A model generated the notes under the pieces. The model made no database searches. It was not told the origin of the DNA and worked only from the letters and a program-made list of their open reading frames with translations. Shown in pieces: positions 46,701 through 61,400 of a stretch of DNA of 64,000 nt. Origin of the DNA: Rhynchopus sp. YZ270_cl-10 (taxonomy: Eukaryota > Euglenozoa > Diplonemea > Diplonemida > Diplonemidae). The stretch covers positions 1 through 64,000 of the forward strand of contig CAXIVB010000011.1 of the NCBI GenBank assembly GCA_964035575.1, read 5' to 3'. Every line of letters begins with the position of its first letter. Position 1 is the first letter of the stretch. Made by a program: the position numbers and the translations under genes.

Positions 46701-49700
46701 GGGTACGTAGGGAGCCTACAGGGGCTCCCAATGGCCCTCCCCTTAAGGGGCCATTTGGGTACCCCATGAGCCCCCATGTGTCCCCATGGGTGCCATGTAG
46801 CCCCGTTAGGCCCATTTGACCCCTATGGCCTCAGACCCCTCAGGACCCCAAAAGGGGTCCAAAAGGGGTCATTTTAGGGGTACCCCCCAAAATGGGGTGT
46901 GCAGCTAATTGGGTCATATATAGGGCAAAATGGCCCTTTTCCGTTCTGGACACTTTTATACAGGGAGTAGTCCAAAAGTGACACAAAACGGGAAGTACGT
47001 GAAAAAGGGGTTTGGGGATTTCAGGCCCCAAAATGGCCGGGCGGCAGGAAGGTCCATTTTGAGGGTACCCCCAAATGACCCAATTTGGGGGGTCTGAGGA
47101 CCCCAAATGACCCCATTTTAGGACCCCTCAGGACCCCAAATGGCCCCATTTAGGGTCCTCAGAGGTCCTGGGGGTCTGGGGCCATGGTGCCCAAGGGGTA
47201 TACTATGAGCCCCTTAGGATGTGGGAGGGCCACATCCATAGCACGAAGGGCACCATAGTGCACCCCACCCCACCTCCTACGGGTGCCCAAAGGGCATCCC
47301 AATGCCCCACCTCTATTGACCACTAGGAGGAAGGGACGCAAGCACCTGCTGGTCCGATCGTCCATAGGGATGCCCTCCCACGGGTAGACATAGGGGCAAG
47401 GAGGAGCCAGCACGGTGGTGACACACGTCCAAGCAAGGCAGACCGCTAGGGATAGCTGGCGCAGGTAAGGGTTGCATCCAGCCTCTAGTGCACTTTGAAG
47501 TAGGCCCCAGAACCGATAGGTGCACACGTGCGCCGCTAGGGGCGGGGACTTCATGCACATAGTGCAGCACCTCCCATAGGGAGTTGCTGTGCATGTGTAG
47601 TGAGCTGGCCCACGGAGTGTCGGAGCCTTGCAGGCGCAATGACGGGGGTCAGCGAGTACTTGACCTTAGGAGCCCTTGACCATCCGAAAGGTCCGAAGGA
47701 GGATCAGAGCGTAGCGGTTGGCCGCCAGGATGGGCAGGGCTTACCTCACCTCAAGAGACCTTGGCTCATCCGAAAGGTCCGAAGGAGGATCAGAGCGCAG
47801 CGGGTGGCCGCCAGGATGAACAGGGCTTACCTCACCTCAAGCACGTTCCACCTCAAGAGGCTCTGTTAGTAGACCTCGGGCTAGAGGGCTTACTTGACCT
47901 TAAGTAGCGGGTTCGAAGAGCACGTAGCCCGTAGGGTCAGGACGGAGTTACGCCGTAGTACTGATGCCCCCGCTTACCTCGACCTGACCTCACTTCCGCC
48001 CATGGGTGGCGAGACCCTCCATTATGCTTGACTTTGACTTGCGGCACTGGTGGCACCACCAGGGACGAGACGGCCTGAGCACAGCGAGGGAGGAGGACGT
48101 AGCCCGCAGGGCAAGGACGGGCCACGGCCTGAGCACAGCGAGGGAGGAGGACGTAGCCCGCAGGGCAAGGACGGGTATACGGCCACCCCAAAGGGGAGGG
48201 AGGAGGATGTCCCATAGGGACAGCCGGGTGGGCGCACAGCGCCGAACGGCCACTCCGAAGGAGCGGGAGGAGGATGTCCCGCAGGGACAGCCGGGCAGGG
48301 AGCGCAGCGACAGGGAGCGCAGCGACCACGGCCACCCCAAAGGGGCGGGAGGAGGAGGCAGTCCGTAGGACAAGGACGGGGGACCGAAGGTCCAAAGAGA
48401 GAGGGCGGCCGAGGAGAGATCGGACAGACCCACCTTGCGCAGCAGGGGGTCAGCCGACCAGGCAGGTGAGATACAGGTCCCCGGGCCTACAGCCCCTGTA
48501 GCCATCTCACCACGGCCGCCCGCTCGCTTGGGGCCCCATACCCTTGGGTGTAGGGCCCCATAGGCCTCCCGTCTAGGACGCACTTGCAGTGCATGGCCTA
48601 GCAGGAGGCCGTAGGTCTAGGTCCCTGTAGGGGCCATAGGCCTGAGCGTAGAGGAAGACTCCGATAGAGCTCCCATGGTCTGGTGGGCAAGACCATGGCC
48701 CGACCCTTTACCTCCAGGTAAAGGGGTAGGGCTAGAGGGCACCCTCTAAGGTGCCCGACTCTTGGGCGAGCCAAGGAGCGGACATCCACCTCACCTAGCA
48801 GGTCTAAGGTGGGTGTGTAGCCCTTGGGTCATGCTGCATAAGGCGGCTGACGGAGCTCCCTTGCATCATCCTATTAGGATGGTAGCATGGGGCTGCATGA
48901 CTCCTTGGCGAGCCCAAAGGCAATTATAGGGTCTACCCTTTGGAAGACCCTATAACGGTGCAACGTAGTGGAGCCTACGCATAAGCCTCAATACAGGGTA
49001 TGTAGGCTGTATGGGGTACCCATACTAGATATGGGCCATATCATGTACCCATATCATATGACGTCAGTGGATGTCCAGTGGCATCATATCCGCACAAGGG
49101 GCTAAAAAGAGGGTCTCCATATGACACCCGGTGAAATCCATTTGATGCCACCTGGGGGTGATGGAGGTCCAAAAGTGAGACACCCTTTTGGACCCCTATT
49201 TGGAGCATATGGCCCCATATGGCCTGTGTAGCCATGTGAGGTCCCATAGCGGGTCCTCCTAAAGTGCCCAAAAGGGCTAAAAAGAGGGTCTCCATATGAC
49301 ACCCGGTGAAATCCATTTGATGCCGCCTGGGGGTGATGGAGGTCCAAAAGTGAGACACCCTTTTGGACCCCCTTTTGGCCCATATGGCCCAGATGGCCAT
49401 ATAGGGGTCCTATCCCTTAGGACCCCATTTGGTCACGGGTGTTTTGGGGTACCTCCAAATAGGTGGTCCGTTTGAGACCCCCTATTTGACACTATATGGC
49501 CTGTAGGACCAGGTCCCAATATGGACCCCTCCAGACCACTAGTGTCAGTTTTGAGGACCCCATTTGGCCCTTTTGAGGACCCCATTTTGACCCCTTTTGG
49601 GACCCCTCTGGAGGTCCTTGGGTAAGGGGACCTGCCTTACACAGAGACCTCGGGTCCCAGGGGTATAGTCTCAGGCCTGTAGACCCCCTCAGGTGCCTTA

Positions 49701-50995
49701 CACGGGCTTGTAGACCCCCTGGCCCAAGACCCCCATTTTGACCCCTTTTGGGACCCCTCATCTCCCGGTCCCTATAGGGGCTCAAATGGCCCTTTTCGGG
49801 TTTGGACCGTTTTATACAGGGACCAATCCAAAAGTGACACAAAACGGGTGGTACCCCAAAAAGGGGGTCCTCCGGATTTGGGTCCATTTTGGGGTCGGGC
49901 GTCAGGAAGGTCCCTTTTTGGGGTACCCCCAAAATGGCCCTTTTGACCCCATTTTGACCCCTTTTGGACCCCATTTTGACCCCTTTTGGACCCCTTTTGG
50001 ACCCCTTTTGGGGCCCTTTAGGGCCCTTTAGGGGGTCCCAAGGGGTGCCCACAGGGCTCCCAAGGCCCCTCCCCTCAAGGGGCCCTGGGGGTGTCCTGGG
50101 GGTCCATGGGGTCCCATGGGGTCCCAAGGGGGTCCCATATGGGGTGCCCCAAGGGTAGGGGCCCAGGCCCCAAAGGGGGTCCCAAAAGGGGTCCCAAAAG
50201 GGGTCCTAAAATGGCCCTTTTGACCCCATTTTGGCACCGGCCGATGGGTCCGCCAGGGGGCAAAAGTAGGCAAAACGACTATTTTATGAGGTGCCATTAT
50301 GCCTCCTAAATGGCCCTTTTTGGACCCCTTTTGACCCCCATTTTGACCCCTTTTGGACCCCATTTGGACCCCCTCAGCCCTCTCTCAGGAGGGCTAAGGA
50401 GGCCTAATAAGGGGTTATATGTAGGTGTATGTACCTATATACATGCCCCCAGGCAAGGGTCCCCTTAGGGGCCCTGTGCACATGGCATCCCCATGTGCAT
50501 ATAGGTCCTCATACCCCTCCATACCCTCTATACCCCCTAAAAGGGGGTCTGGAGGGGTGCCCAAGGGGTCCAAATTGCCCCATTTTGGGGTCCTCAGGAC
50601 CTCCAAAAAGGCATAAAAAGGCCCTTTTTGGGCCCCTCAGAGCCCTCAAATAGGGGGCTCAGGGGGTCCCAAAGGGTGTATATATTGGGTACCATGTATG
50701 CAATGAAACGTACCCCTCTTGAGAGGGGTCCCGGAGCATGCCTTACCTTAAAACTATTAGGTCGCGTGCACCAAATAGTTTTAGGTCATGGTAATGTCCC
50801 CATTTATGGACATAAAGGGCCATAAAGTGGACATCATGCCCTGGGTCATGACCCATGGCATGTCATGAGATGGGGGTACCCCCATGGATTGACCCCATAT
50901 GACCCCATTTGGACCCCTTTAGACCCCTTGGCCAGCTCCCCACATGGTGTGAGAGGTGCTGTGCCATACTACATATGGGTGTATACACCCTATGG

Positions 50996-52096
50996 GTACA
51001 GGGGGCTATATGGGTACATATGTATGTACATGTACATACATGTATATACATATATGTATATATATATATGTATATGTACACATATATGTTGTGGTCCAAA
51101 GACCTCGTCATCCATTTATGTCATGTCATGTCATCAAATTGGATCGACCTCATTTCATGATATGACCTCATTTCATGACATGTCATGGGTCTGGACCCAT
51201 CCCCACATCTTATACGACCTCTTATCACATGATGTACATGTTGTATAGTGGTGGTATATAGGTGTATATAGGGCCATAGGGCTATGGGGCTATATAGGGG
51301 TATATGGGTACATATGTATGTATATATACATGCATACATACATATATATATGTATGTGTACACATATATGTTGATGTACAAAGTGCTCAACATCTGTTTA
51401 TGTCATGTCATGTCATCAAATTGGATGATCACCATTTTGGACATGATGCCATTTCATGACATGTCATGGGTCTGGACCCATCCCCACATCTTATACGACC
51501 TCTTATCACATGATGTACATGTTGTATAGTGGTGGTATATAGGTGTATATAGGGCCATAGGGCTATGGGGCTATATAGGGGTATATGGGTACATATGTAT
51601 GTATATATACATGCATACATACATATATATATGTATGTGTACACATATATGTTGATGTACAAAGTGCTCAACATCTGTTTATGTCATGTCATGTCATCAA
51701 ATTGGATGATCACCATTTTGGACATGATGCCATTTCATGACATGTCATGGGTCTGGACCCATCCCCACATCTTATACGACCTCTTATCACATGATGTACA
51801 TGTTGTATAGTGGTGGTATATAGGTGTATATAGGGCCATAGGGCTATGGGGCTATATAGGGGTATATGGGTACATATGTATGTATATATACATGCATACA
51901 TACATATATATATGTATGTGTACACATATATGTTGATGTACAAAGTGCTCAACATCTGTTTATGTCATGTCATGTCATCAAATTGGATGATCACCATTTT
52001 GGACATGATGCCATTTCATATCACTTCATGCATCTAGACCCCTCTCAACACATGCTGCACATGTTGTATAGTGGTGGTATATAGGCGCATATATGC
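50996..52096. repeat. 281-bp tandem array, unit 4
   Basis: Same array at +43,806, with equivalent points at 51284, 51565 and 51846. An unchanged copy number in all four units argues for recent amplification or a single circular template. Confidence 0.9.
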
Positions 52097-52204
52097 ATAT
52101 GGGCTATAGGGCCCTGTAGGAGGCTACACCCCATTCCGTGGTATGGATGGTGTACCCCCAACTAGACCCTTTCTGGCACCACCACCTCTGAAGGACTATG
52201 CTGT

Positions 52205-52399
52205 TGAGGAGGCTACTACATATCAGGTACCACCCTTCAACGGGTGCTTACGCTCCATTACCTCTTGCCCTTTATACTGCTCCTCCTTATAGGTGTACAC
52301 CTCCTGCTCCTACATACGTATGGCAGTGGCTGCATGGGCGCCCTTCCAGGTACAGAGGTAGATGGAGAGCCATTCAGTATGTACTACTACAAGGATGCA
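52205..52399 (+). CDS. cob: Cytochrome b fragment, unit 4 copy
   Basis: Copy of the cob module at +43,806 from unit 1, and the last in the window because unit 5 is cut before this point. No change was seen. Confidence 0.87.
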
Positions 52400-55300
52400 C
52401 GTCACCACCACTCCAGATGCCCATATCGGGAGGTCAGGTAAACGTCACCTTAAAGTAACACATTTTACCCCGACCGTGTAGGCAGGGTGTATGCCCATGA
52501 CACTAGGCTCTGGGTGTCCCCATCCCTATACCCCTAAATAAGGGGTAAAAAGGGGTGTCAGGACCTGGTCCAAAAGGGTCCAAAAGGTGTAAATGGGGTG
52601 ATCCAATGTGCTCAGCACATCACCTCATCTCCTTATCCATCCACTTCATCATCCATTAACAGGATGGACATGTCCATTTAACTGTATGTGCATGTATGCA
52701 CATACATGCATATATACATGTATATACCCCCTATAGCCCCTTAAGGGCATATGGGTGTATGTACCATGTATGCACATGATATGGTCCATATGTGGACTCA
52801 TACATCATGTTGGGGTCTTGGGTCATGACCCGTCATGGCATCTTGACATGTCCAAATCCATGAAATCAGGTCATATCAAGTGATTTGACCTCTTGACATG
52901 AGATGTGATGTCATGACATGATGTTATATGATGTGCACATGTGCACATATACATATACATATACATATACATGTTGTGTGCACATGTATATATACATGTA
53001 TATACCCCCTATAGCCCCTTAAGGGCATATGGGTGTATGTACCATGTATGCACATGATATGGTCCATATGTGGACTCATACATCATGTTGGGGTCTTGGG
53101 TCATGACCCGTCATGGCATCTTGACATGTCCAAATCCATGAAATCAGGTCATATCAGGTGATTTGACCTCTTGACATGAGATGTGGTGATGTCACATGTT
53201 GCACATCATGTGCACATATAAGATGTAGAGATGTGTATGCACATACATGTACATATATATACCCCCTATACAAGGGAGGGCTATATACATGTATATACAT
53301 GTAGGTGCATGTACATGTATGTAAGTACATACTGTATATACACCTCTACCCATGCCATATGGGGTCTAAATGGGGTCCAAAAGGGTCCATTTATGGGTAG
53401 ACCCCCATCTCATGACATGTCATGGGTCATGACCCATGAGGTGATATGACATGATATGGCATCTCATGAGATGGATAGGTCCTCATCCAATGAGGAGATA
53501 TGCAACATCATATGATGTAATGCAACTTATATAAGTGCATGTGCACATATGGTTTACCCATATGGACCATCAGATGGGATGCATATATGTATATGTATAT
53601 ACATATATATACATGTGTCTACACATGTATGCACCATGTTGCACCTCTTAAAAGAGGTCTAGACCTCTAAATATGAGGTCAAATCCATGGATTTGGAGGT
53701 CCTCAGATCTCAGGACCTCCCATTTTGGGGACCCCCTCCAGATCTGGGGACCCCCTCCAGATCTGGGGACCCCCTCCAGATATGGGTAGGGACCCCATAT
53801 GGGGTGGGACCCCATGTGGTATGGGTCCATATGGAGACCTCTCTTAAGGCCCATATGACACCAATGGACCCTTAAAGGGGTGACCACATGGTGTGCCAGC
53901 ATGGCACCCTTGGGCCCTCTGGTTGGACCCCCTCATATAGGGGTCCCCATATGGTACACCATATGGACATGGGGTGGGCTCCCATTTGGAGACCCCTTTT
54001 AGGACCCCATATGACACTATTTGGCCTGTAGGACCAGGTCCTAATATGGACCCCTCCAGACCATTAGTGGCACTTTGGGAGGTCCCCATTTGGACCCCCT
54101 CAGATCCAATGGAGGTCCCATTTAGACCCCCTCAGGTCTGGGGACCCCATATGACACCATATGGTCATGGGGTGGCCTCCCATTTGGAGACCCCTTTTAG
54201 GACCCTATTTGACACTATATGGCCTGTAGGACCAGGTCCCAATAGGGACCCCTCCAGACCCCTAGTGGCAATTGGGACCCCTAGGGGGCTAGACCCCCAA
54301 ATGACCCCTCTAAACGTGACCATATAGGTCCCAATTAGGGGGTTGGAGGTCCCTTTATGGGTCCATATGGAGACCTCTCTTAGGTCCCATATGCCCCCAA
54401 TGGCCCCTTAAAGGGGTGACCACATGGTATGCCCCATGGCACCCCCTTTGGGACCCCTTTGGGACCCCATATGACCCCATTTAGACCCCCTCAGGACCCC
54501 CAAAAGGGCCTAAAACACCCTATTTGGACCCATTTGGACCCCTTTTGAGCACCCCTTTTAAACACCCCTTTTCCGACATGGTACCCCATTTGATCTACTC
54601 TACCTATGAATTGGCCATTTAGGTGCTGTTCAGTCCTGGACCCCACATGCCGTTAGGTGGTCAAATAGGGGTCTAAACGTGACCGAGGGTCCTGGGACCC
54701 CTACACGGTCACCCCTTTTAGACCCCTTTTTACCCCCTTTTTACCCCATATTGGGACCCCCTACCTGTAGTGGATCCCTTTAAGGGTCTAAAGTAGGCAT
54801 ATGGGGTACACCCCCTGACCTCCATATATGCCCTTCTGCTTACACGCTCACCCCTTTTGACCCCTTTTGGACCCCTTTTAGGACCTCCCATGGGGTCAAA
54901 GGACCTCCCAAAAGGTCCTAAAAAGGGGGTCCCCTGCATCAGACCTGGCAATGCTGTTTTGAATGGTTGAGCCCCTTGGGGGTCCCCAAATGGCCAATTT
55001 AGGACCCTTTTAGGACCCATTTTGGGGTCCAAAAGGGGTCAAAATGGGGTCCTCAGATGGCCCAAGACTATGGTCTCTAGAGGCAATATTGGGTCTTTGG
55101 GGTCACCCCATCCCTGGATCCAAGGGGTCTCCAGATGGGGTACCCCTTTTAGGACCCCTTTTGGGGTGCTCCCAGGCCATTAAATATGTCGAAAAGCGAC
55201 GTCCACTTGCGTAGGCTTAGTCCTCTTTTGGGCATGTCGGGTTTAGACAACCCCTGCCAGTCCTAAGTGCTCTAAAAAGGGGTGAAATATGGTGGTCCAT

Positions 55301-58300
55301 TTGAGGACCCCGATATGACACTATTTGGCCTGTAGGACCAGGTCCAGATCTGGACCCCAGATGGTCCAAAAGTGCTCCTACTCACATATCGCGCGCGCGC
55401 GCGTGGTAAGAGTACGGGGTCAAAATCGGTGCCCTTCCGGGCCCAGGCCTCTGGAGGCCTGGTGCCCGGAAGGCCCGCCCCGCTGGGGACCTCAGGAGGT
55501 CCCAGACCCTGTGGGGGTCTGGGCCTCACCCCTCCCGAGGGGGTCTGAGGACCTCCAAACCCCTTGTACGCCCCCATGTCCTGGGGGGTGCGGTCCAAGG
55601 GTTGGGTCAAAGCACGGAGCACTTGGAGGTCTACAAAGCATGTGGTGCCATACCAGCTCCCCATGTATTGGGTCCTACATGGTGTGGGGTGGTGGCACGA
55701 GGTGGCATGTAGAGGCCATGGCCTCTCCACACCCCTCTCCATACATGGGGGCGTACAAGGGATATGACCCCATATGGAGAGGTCTTGGGACCTGAGTGCT
55801 CTGGGGTGAGGACCTCCATTTAGAGGTCCAACCCCTTAAATGACCCATATTGGGTGTTTGACCCCCATGAGCTCTTTGGAGCTCTTTGAGCACCTAGACC
55901 ATTAGATGTCCATGAGGTGACAAGACCTCTATAGAAGTATATATGTATATGCATGTTGTGTGCACATGTATATATACATGTATATACCCCCTATAGCCCC
56001 TTAAGGGCATATGGGTGTATATACCATGTATGCACATGATATGGTCCATATGTGGACACATACATCATGTTGGGGTCTTGGGTCATGACCCGTCATGGCA
56101 TCTTGACATGTCCAAATCCATGAAATCAGGTCATATCAAGTGATTTGACCTCTTGACATGAGATGTGATGTCATGACATGATGTTATATGATGTGCACAT
56201 GTGCACATATACATATACATATACATATACATGTTGTATGCACATGTATATATACATGTATATACCCCCGTATAGCCCTTAAGGGCATATAGGTGTATAT
56301 AGCATGTATGCACATGATATGGTCCATATGTGGACACATACATCATGTTGGGGTCTTGGGTCATGACCCGTCATGGCATCTTGACATGTCCAAATCCATG
56401 AAATCAGGTCATATCAAGTGATTTGACCTCTTGACATGAGATGTGATGTCATGACATGATGTTATATGATGTGCACATGTGCACATATACATATACATAT
56501 ACATATACATGTTGTATGCACATGTATATATACATGTATATACCCCCGTATAGCCCTTAAGGGCATATAGGTGTATATAGCATGTATGCACATGATATGG
56601 TCCATATGTGGACACATACATCATGTTGGGGTCTTGGGTCATGACCCGTCATGGCATCTTGACATGTCCAAATCCATGAAATCAGGTCATATCAGGTGAT
56701 TTGACCTCTTGACATGAGATGTGGTGATGTCACATGTTGCACATCATGTGCACATATAAGATGTAGAGATGTGTATGCACATGCATGTACATATATATAC
56801 CCCCTATACAAGGGAGGGCTATATACATGTATATACATGTAGGTGCATGTACATGTATGTAAGTACATACTGTATATACACCTCTACCCATGCCATATGG
56901 GGTCTAAATGGGGTCCAAAAGGGTCCATTTATGGGTAGACCCCCATCTCATGACATGCCATGGGTCATGACCCATGAGGTGATATGACATGATATGGCAT
57001 CTCATGAGATGGATAGGTCCTCATCCAATGAGGAGATATGCAACATCATATGATGTAATGCAACTTATATAAGTGCATGTGCACATATGGTTTACCCATA
57101 TGGCCCATCATATGGGATGCATATATGTATATGTATATACATATATATACATGTGTCTACACATGTATGCACCATGTTGCACCTCTTAAAAGAGGTCTAG
57201 ACCTCTAAATATGAGGTCAAATCCATGGATTTGGAGGTCCTCAGATCTCAGGACCTCCCATTTTGAGGACCCCCTCAGATCTTGGGACCCCCTCAGATCC
57301 AGGGTAGGGACCCCAAATGGCACCTTTATACCCCCTTTTGGGACCTCCCCACATGGTGTAAGAGGTGCCCCACACCCCTACATATAGGGTATATGCCCTA
57401 GGCTGTATAGGGGGTGTATAGGGGTATATAAAGGTGTATGTACACTTATATATATGTGCATGCACATATATATACATGTATATAGAGGTCCTCAGATCCC
57501 ATGACCCTCCATTTGGGGGTCTGGAGACCTCAGGACCCCATTTTGGGACCCTCCTCAGATCTGGGGACCCCCTCCAGATCTGGGGATAGGACCCCAAATG
57601 GACCCATTTGGACCCCATTTGAGGACCATTGGCATCATGTGTGGACACCCCCTTTTCCACCATGTATGCCATTTGATCTACTCTCCCTATACATATGCCC
57701 TAAATGGACATAACCCCATATGATCCCATATGTGTTATATGACCACTTTGGAGCACCTTTATATGCATAGGGTGGGGACCCCATATGGGCCCTTTTAGAC
57801 CCCTTCCAAAAGGGGGTCTAAAGCATGTACACCTCCTTACACTCCATGTGTATGGTGGTGTATAGGTTAAGGGGCTATATAGGGCATAATGGGTACATGT
57901 ACATACACATGTGTTGCACGTCATGTGCATCATGTTGGCATGTCATGAGGTGGTCCAAAAGGGTGATCATCAGATGACCCCATTTTGGGACCCCTCCCAT
58001 TTTAAGAGGTCCGCTGCATCAGACCGGGCCATCCTGGTTTGAACCGTTTGGGGACCTCAGGACCCCCAAATGGGCTGAATTGACCCCTTTTAGGGTCCTC
58101 AAAAGGACCCATTTTGGGGTCAAAAGGGGGTCAAAATGGGGTCCATATGGTGACCCATACTATGGTCTATATAGGCAATATATGGGTCCTGGACCCTCCT
58201 CATGCCTGGACCCGAGGTGCTCCAAAGGGGGGTACCCAAAGTGGTCCATTAAATAGGAGGCCTCCAGACCCCTTAGGGGTCCAAAAGATGTCGAAACCCG

Positions 58301-58407
58301 ACATCTACCTGGACCCCCGGGGGTCCCAAAAGGGCCATGTCGGGTTTATACAACCCCTGCCAGTCCTAAGTGCCATAAAAAGGGTGATATTTGGTGGTCC
58401 ATTCTGA

Positions 58408-61400
58408 GACCCCAATATGACACTATTTGGCCTGTAGACCATGGTCCAGATCTGGACCCCAGATGGTCCAAAAGGGGGTGCAACTAACATATCGCGCGCG
58501 CGCGCGTGGTAAGAGGTAGTTTATAAAATCGGCGCTTCCCAGGACCCCAGACCCCAGGAGGTGGTCTCAGGGGGTCTGAGGGGTTGGGAGGGGTCTGGAG
58601 CCATGAGGGGTCTGGACCACCCACCCTGTGGAGATGGCTGGTGGTCTGTAGGGAGGTGGCCAAAAGGGGTGTTTATACCCCTATGGCGCCTCAAGCCCTT
58701 TAAGTGCTGTTGAGCACCCAATGCATTAGATGTCCATGAGGTGACAAGACCTCTATAGAAGTATATATGGTAGGTATGGGGTGCATGCCCATATACCCCC
58801 ATATGCCCCCAATGGCCCTTTAGGACCATGTGGGCCATGTGCATCATATGTGGTGTACATGCATGGATATGGACTCGCATGGGTCCAGACCCATGGTTTA
58901 CCCCATTTCACCCAATTTGGGTGCATGTGCCAAAATGGCCTAAATGCCTGAAATGGGGCATATTTGGATGTTGAGACCTTTTGGGACCATGTCAAGACAT
59001 GACATGACATCCAATATGTTATACATCATATGTACATGTATATATACATATATGTATATACATGTATATACCCCCGTATAGCCCCTTAGGGCATATAGGT
59101 GTATATAGCATGTATGCACATGATATGGTCCATATGTGGACACATACATCATGTTGGGGTCTTGGGTCATGACCCGTCATGGCATCTTGACATGTCCAAA
59201 TCCATGAAATCAGGTCATATCAGGTGATTTGACCTCTTGACATGAGATGTGGTGATGTCACATGTTGCACATCATGTGCACATATAAGATGTAGAGATGT
59301 GTATGCACATGCATGTACATATATATACCCCCTATACAAGGGAGGGCTATATACATGTATATACATGTAGGTGCATGTACATGTATGTAAGTACATACTG
59401 TATATACACCTCTACCCATGCCATATGGGGTCTAAATGGGGTCCAAAAGGGTCCATTTATGGGTAGACCCCCATCTCATGACATGCCATGGGTCATGACC
59501 CATGAGGTGATATGACATGATATGGCATCTCATGAGATGGATAGGTCCTCATCCAATGAGGAGATATGCAACATCATATGATGTAATGCAACTTATATAA
59601 GTGCATGTGCACATATGGTTTACCCATATGGCCCATCATATGGGATGCATATATGTATATGTATATACATATATATACATGTGTCTACACATGTATGCAC
59701 CATGTTGCACCTCTTAAAAGAGGTCTAGACCTCTAAATATGAGGTCAAATCCATGGATTTGGAGGTCCTCAGATCTCAGGACCTCCCATTTTGAGGACCC
59801 CCTCAGATCTTGGGACCCCCTCAGATCCAGGGTAGGGACCCCAAATGGCACCTTTATACCCCCTTTTGGGACCTCCCCACATGGTGTAAGAGGTGCCCCA
59901 CACCCCTACATATAGGGTATATGCCCTAGGCTGTATAGGGGGTGTATAGGGGTATATAAAGGTGTATGTACACTTATATACATGTGCATGCACATATATA
60001 TACATGTATATATAGGTCCTCAGATCCCATGACCCTCCATTTGGGGGTCTGGAGACCTCAGGACCCCATTTTGGGACCTCTCCAGATCTGGGGGTAGGAC
60101 CCCAAATGGCTCACCTTAGATGTCCATGAGGTGACAAGACCTCTATAGAAGTATATATGGTAGGTATGGGGTGCATGCCCATATACCCCCATATGCCCCC
60201 AATGGCCCTTTAGGACCATGTGGGCCATGTGCATCATATGTGGTGTACATGCATGGATATGGACTCGCATGGGTCCAGACCCATGGTTTACCCCATTTCA
60301 CCCAATTTGGGTGCATGTGCCAAAATGGCCTAAATGCCTGAAATGGGGCATATTTGGATGTTGAGACCTTTTGGGACCATGTCAAGACATGACATGACAT
60401 CCAATATGTTATACATCATATGTACATGTATATATACATATATGTATATACATGTATATACCCCCCGTATAGCCCCTTAGGGCATATAGGTGTATATAGC
60501 ATGTATGCACATGATATGGTCCATATGTGGACACATACATCATGTTGGGGTCTTGGGTCATGACCCGTCATGGCATCTTGACATGTCCAAATCCATGAAA
60601 TCAGGTCATATCAGGTGATTTGACCTCTTGACATGAGATGTGGTGATGTCACATGTTGCACATCATGTGCACATATAAGATGTAGAGATGTGTATGCACA
60701 TGCATGTACATATATATACCCCCTATACAAGGGAGGGCTATATACATGTATATACATGTAGGTGCATGTACATGTATGTAAGTACATACTGTATATACAC
60801 CTCTACCCATGCCATATGGGGTCTAAATGGGGTCCAAAAGGGTCCATTTATGGGTAGACCCCCATCTCATGACATGCCATGGGTCATGACCCATGAGGTG
60901 ATATGACATGATATGGCATCTCATGAGATGGATAGGTCCTCATCCAATGAGGAGATATGCAACATCATATGATGTAATGCAACTTATATAAGTGCATGTG
61001 CACATATGGTTTACCCATATGGCCCATCATATGGGATGCATATATGTATATGTATATACATATATATACATGTGTCTACACATGTATGCACCATGTTGCA
61101 CCTCTTAAAAGAGGTCTAGACCTCTAAATATGAGGTCAAATCCATGGATTTGGAGGTCCTCAGATCTCAGGACCTCTCATTTTGGGACCCCCTCAGATCT
61201 TGGGACCCCCTCAGATCCAGGGTAGGGACCCCAAATGACCCCTCTTAGACCCCTTTTGGACCCCCTATTAGGGCCTTTAGGGCCTTTATGGGGTGCCCAC
61301 AGGGGTACGTAGGGAGCCTACAGGGGCTCCCAATGGCCCTCCCCTTAAGGGGCCATTTGGGTACCCCATGAGCCCCCATGTGTCCCCATGGGTGCCATGT

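Larger units (their letters stand above)
43806..58407. repeat. Macro-repeat unit 4 (14,602 bp)
   Basis: Fourth head-to-tail copy, with all internal elements at +14,602 from unit 3. It is the last complete copy in the window. Confidence 0.97.
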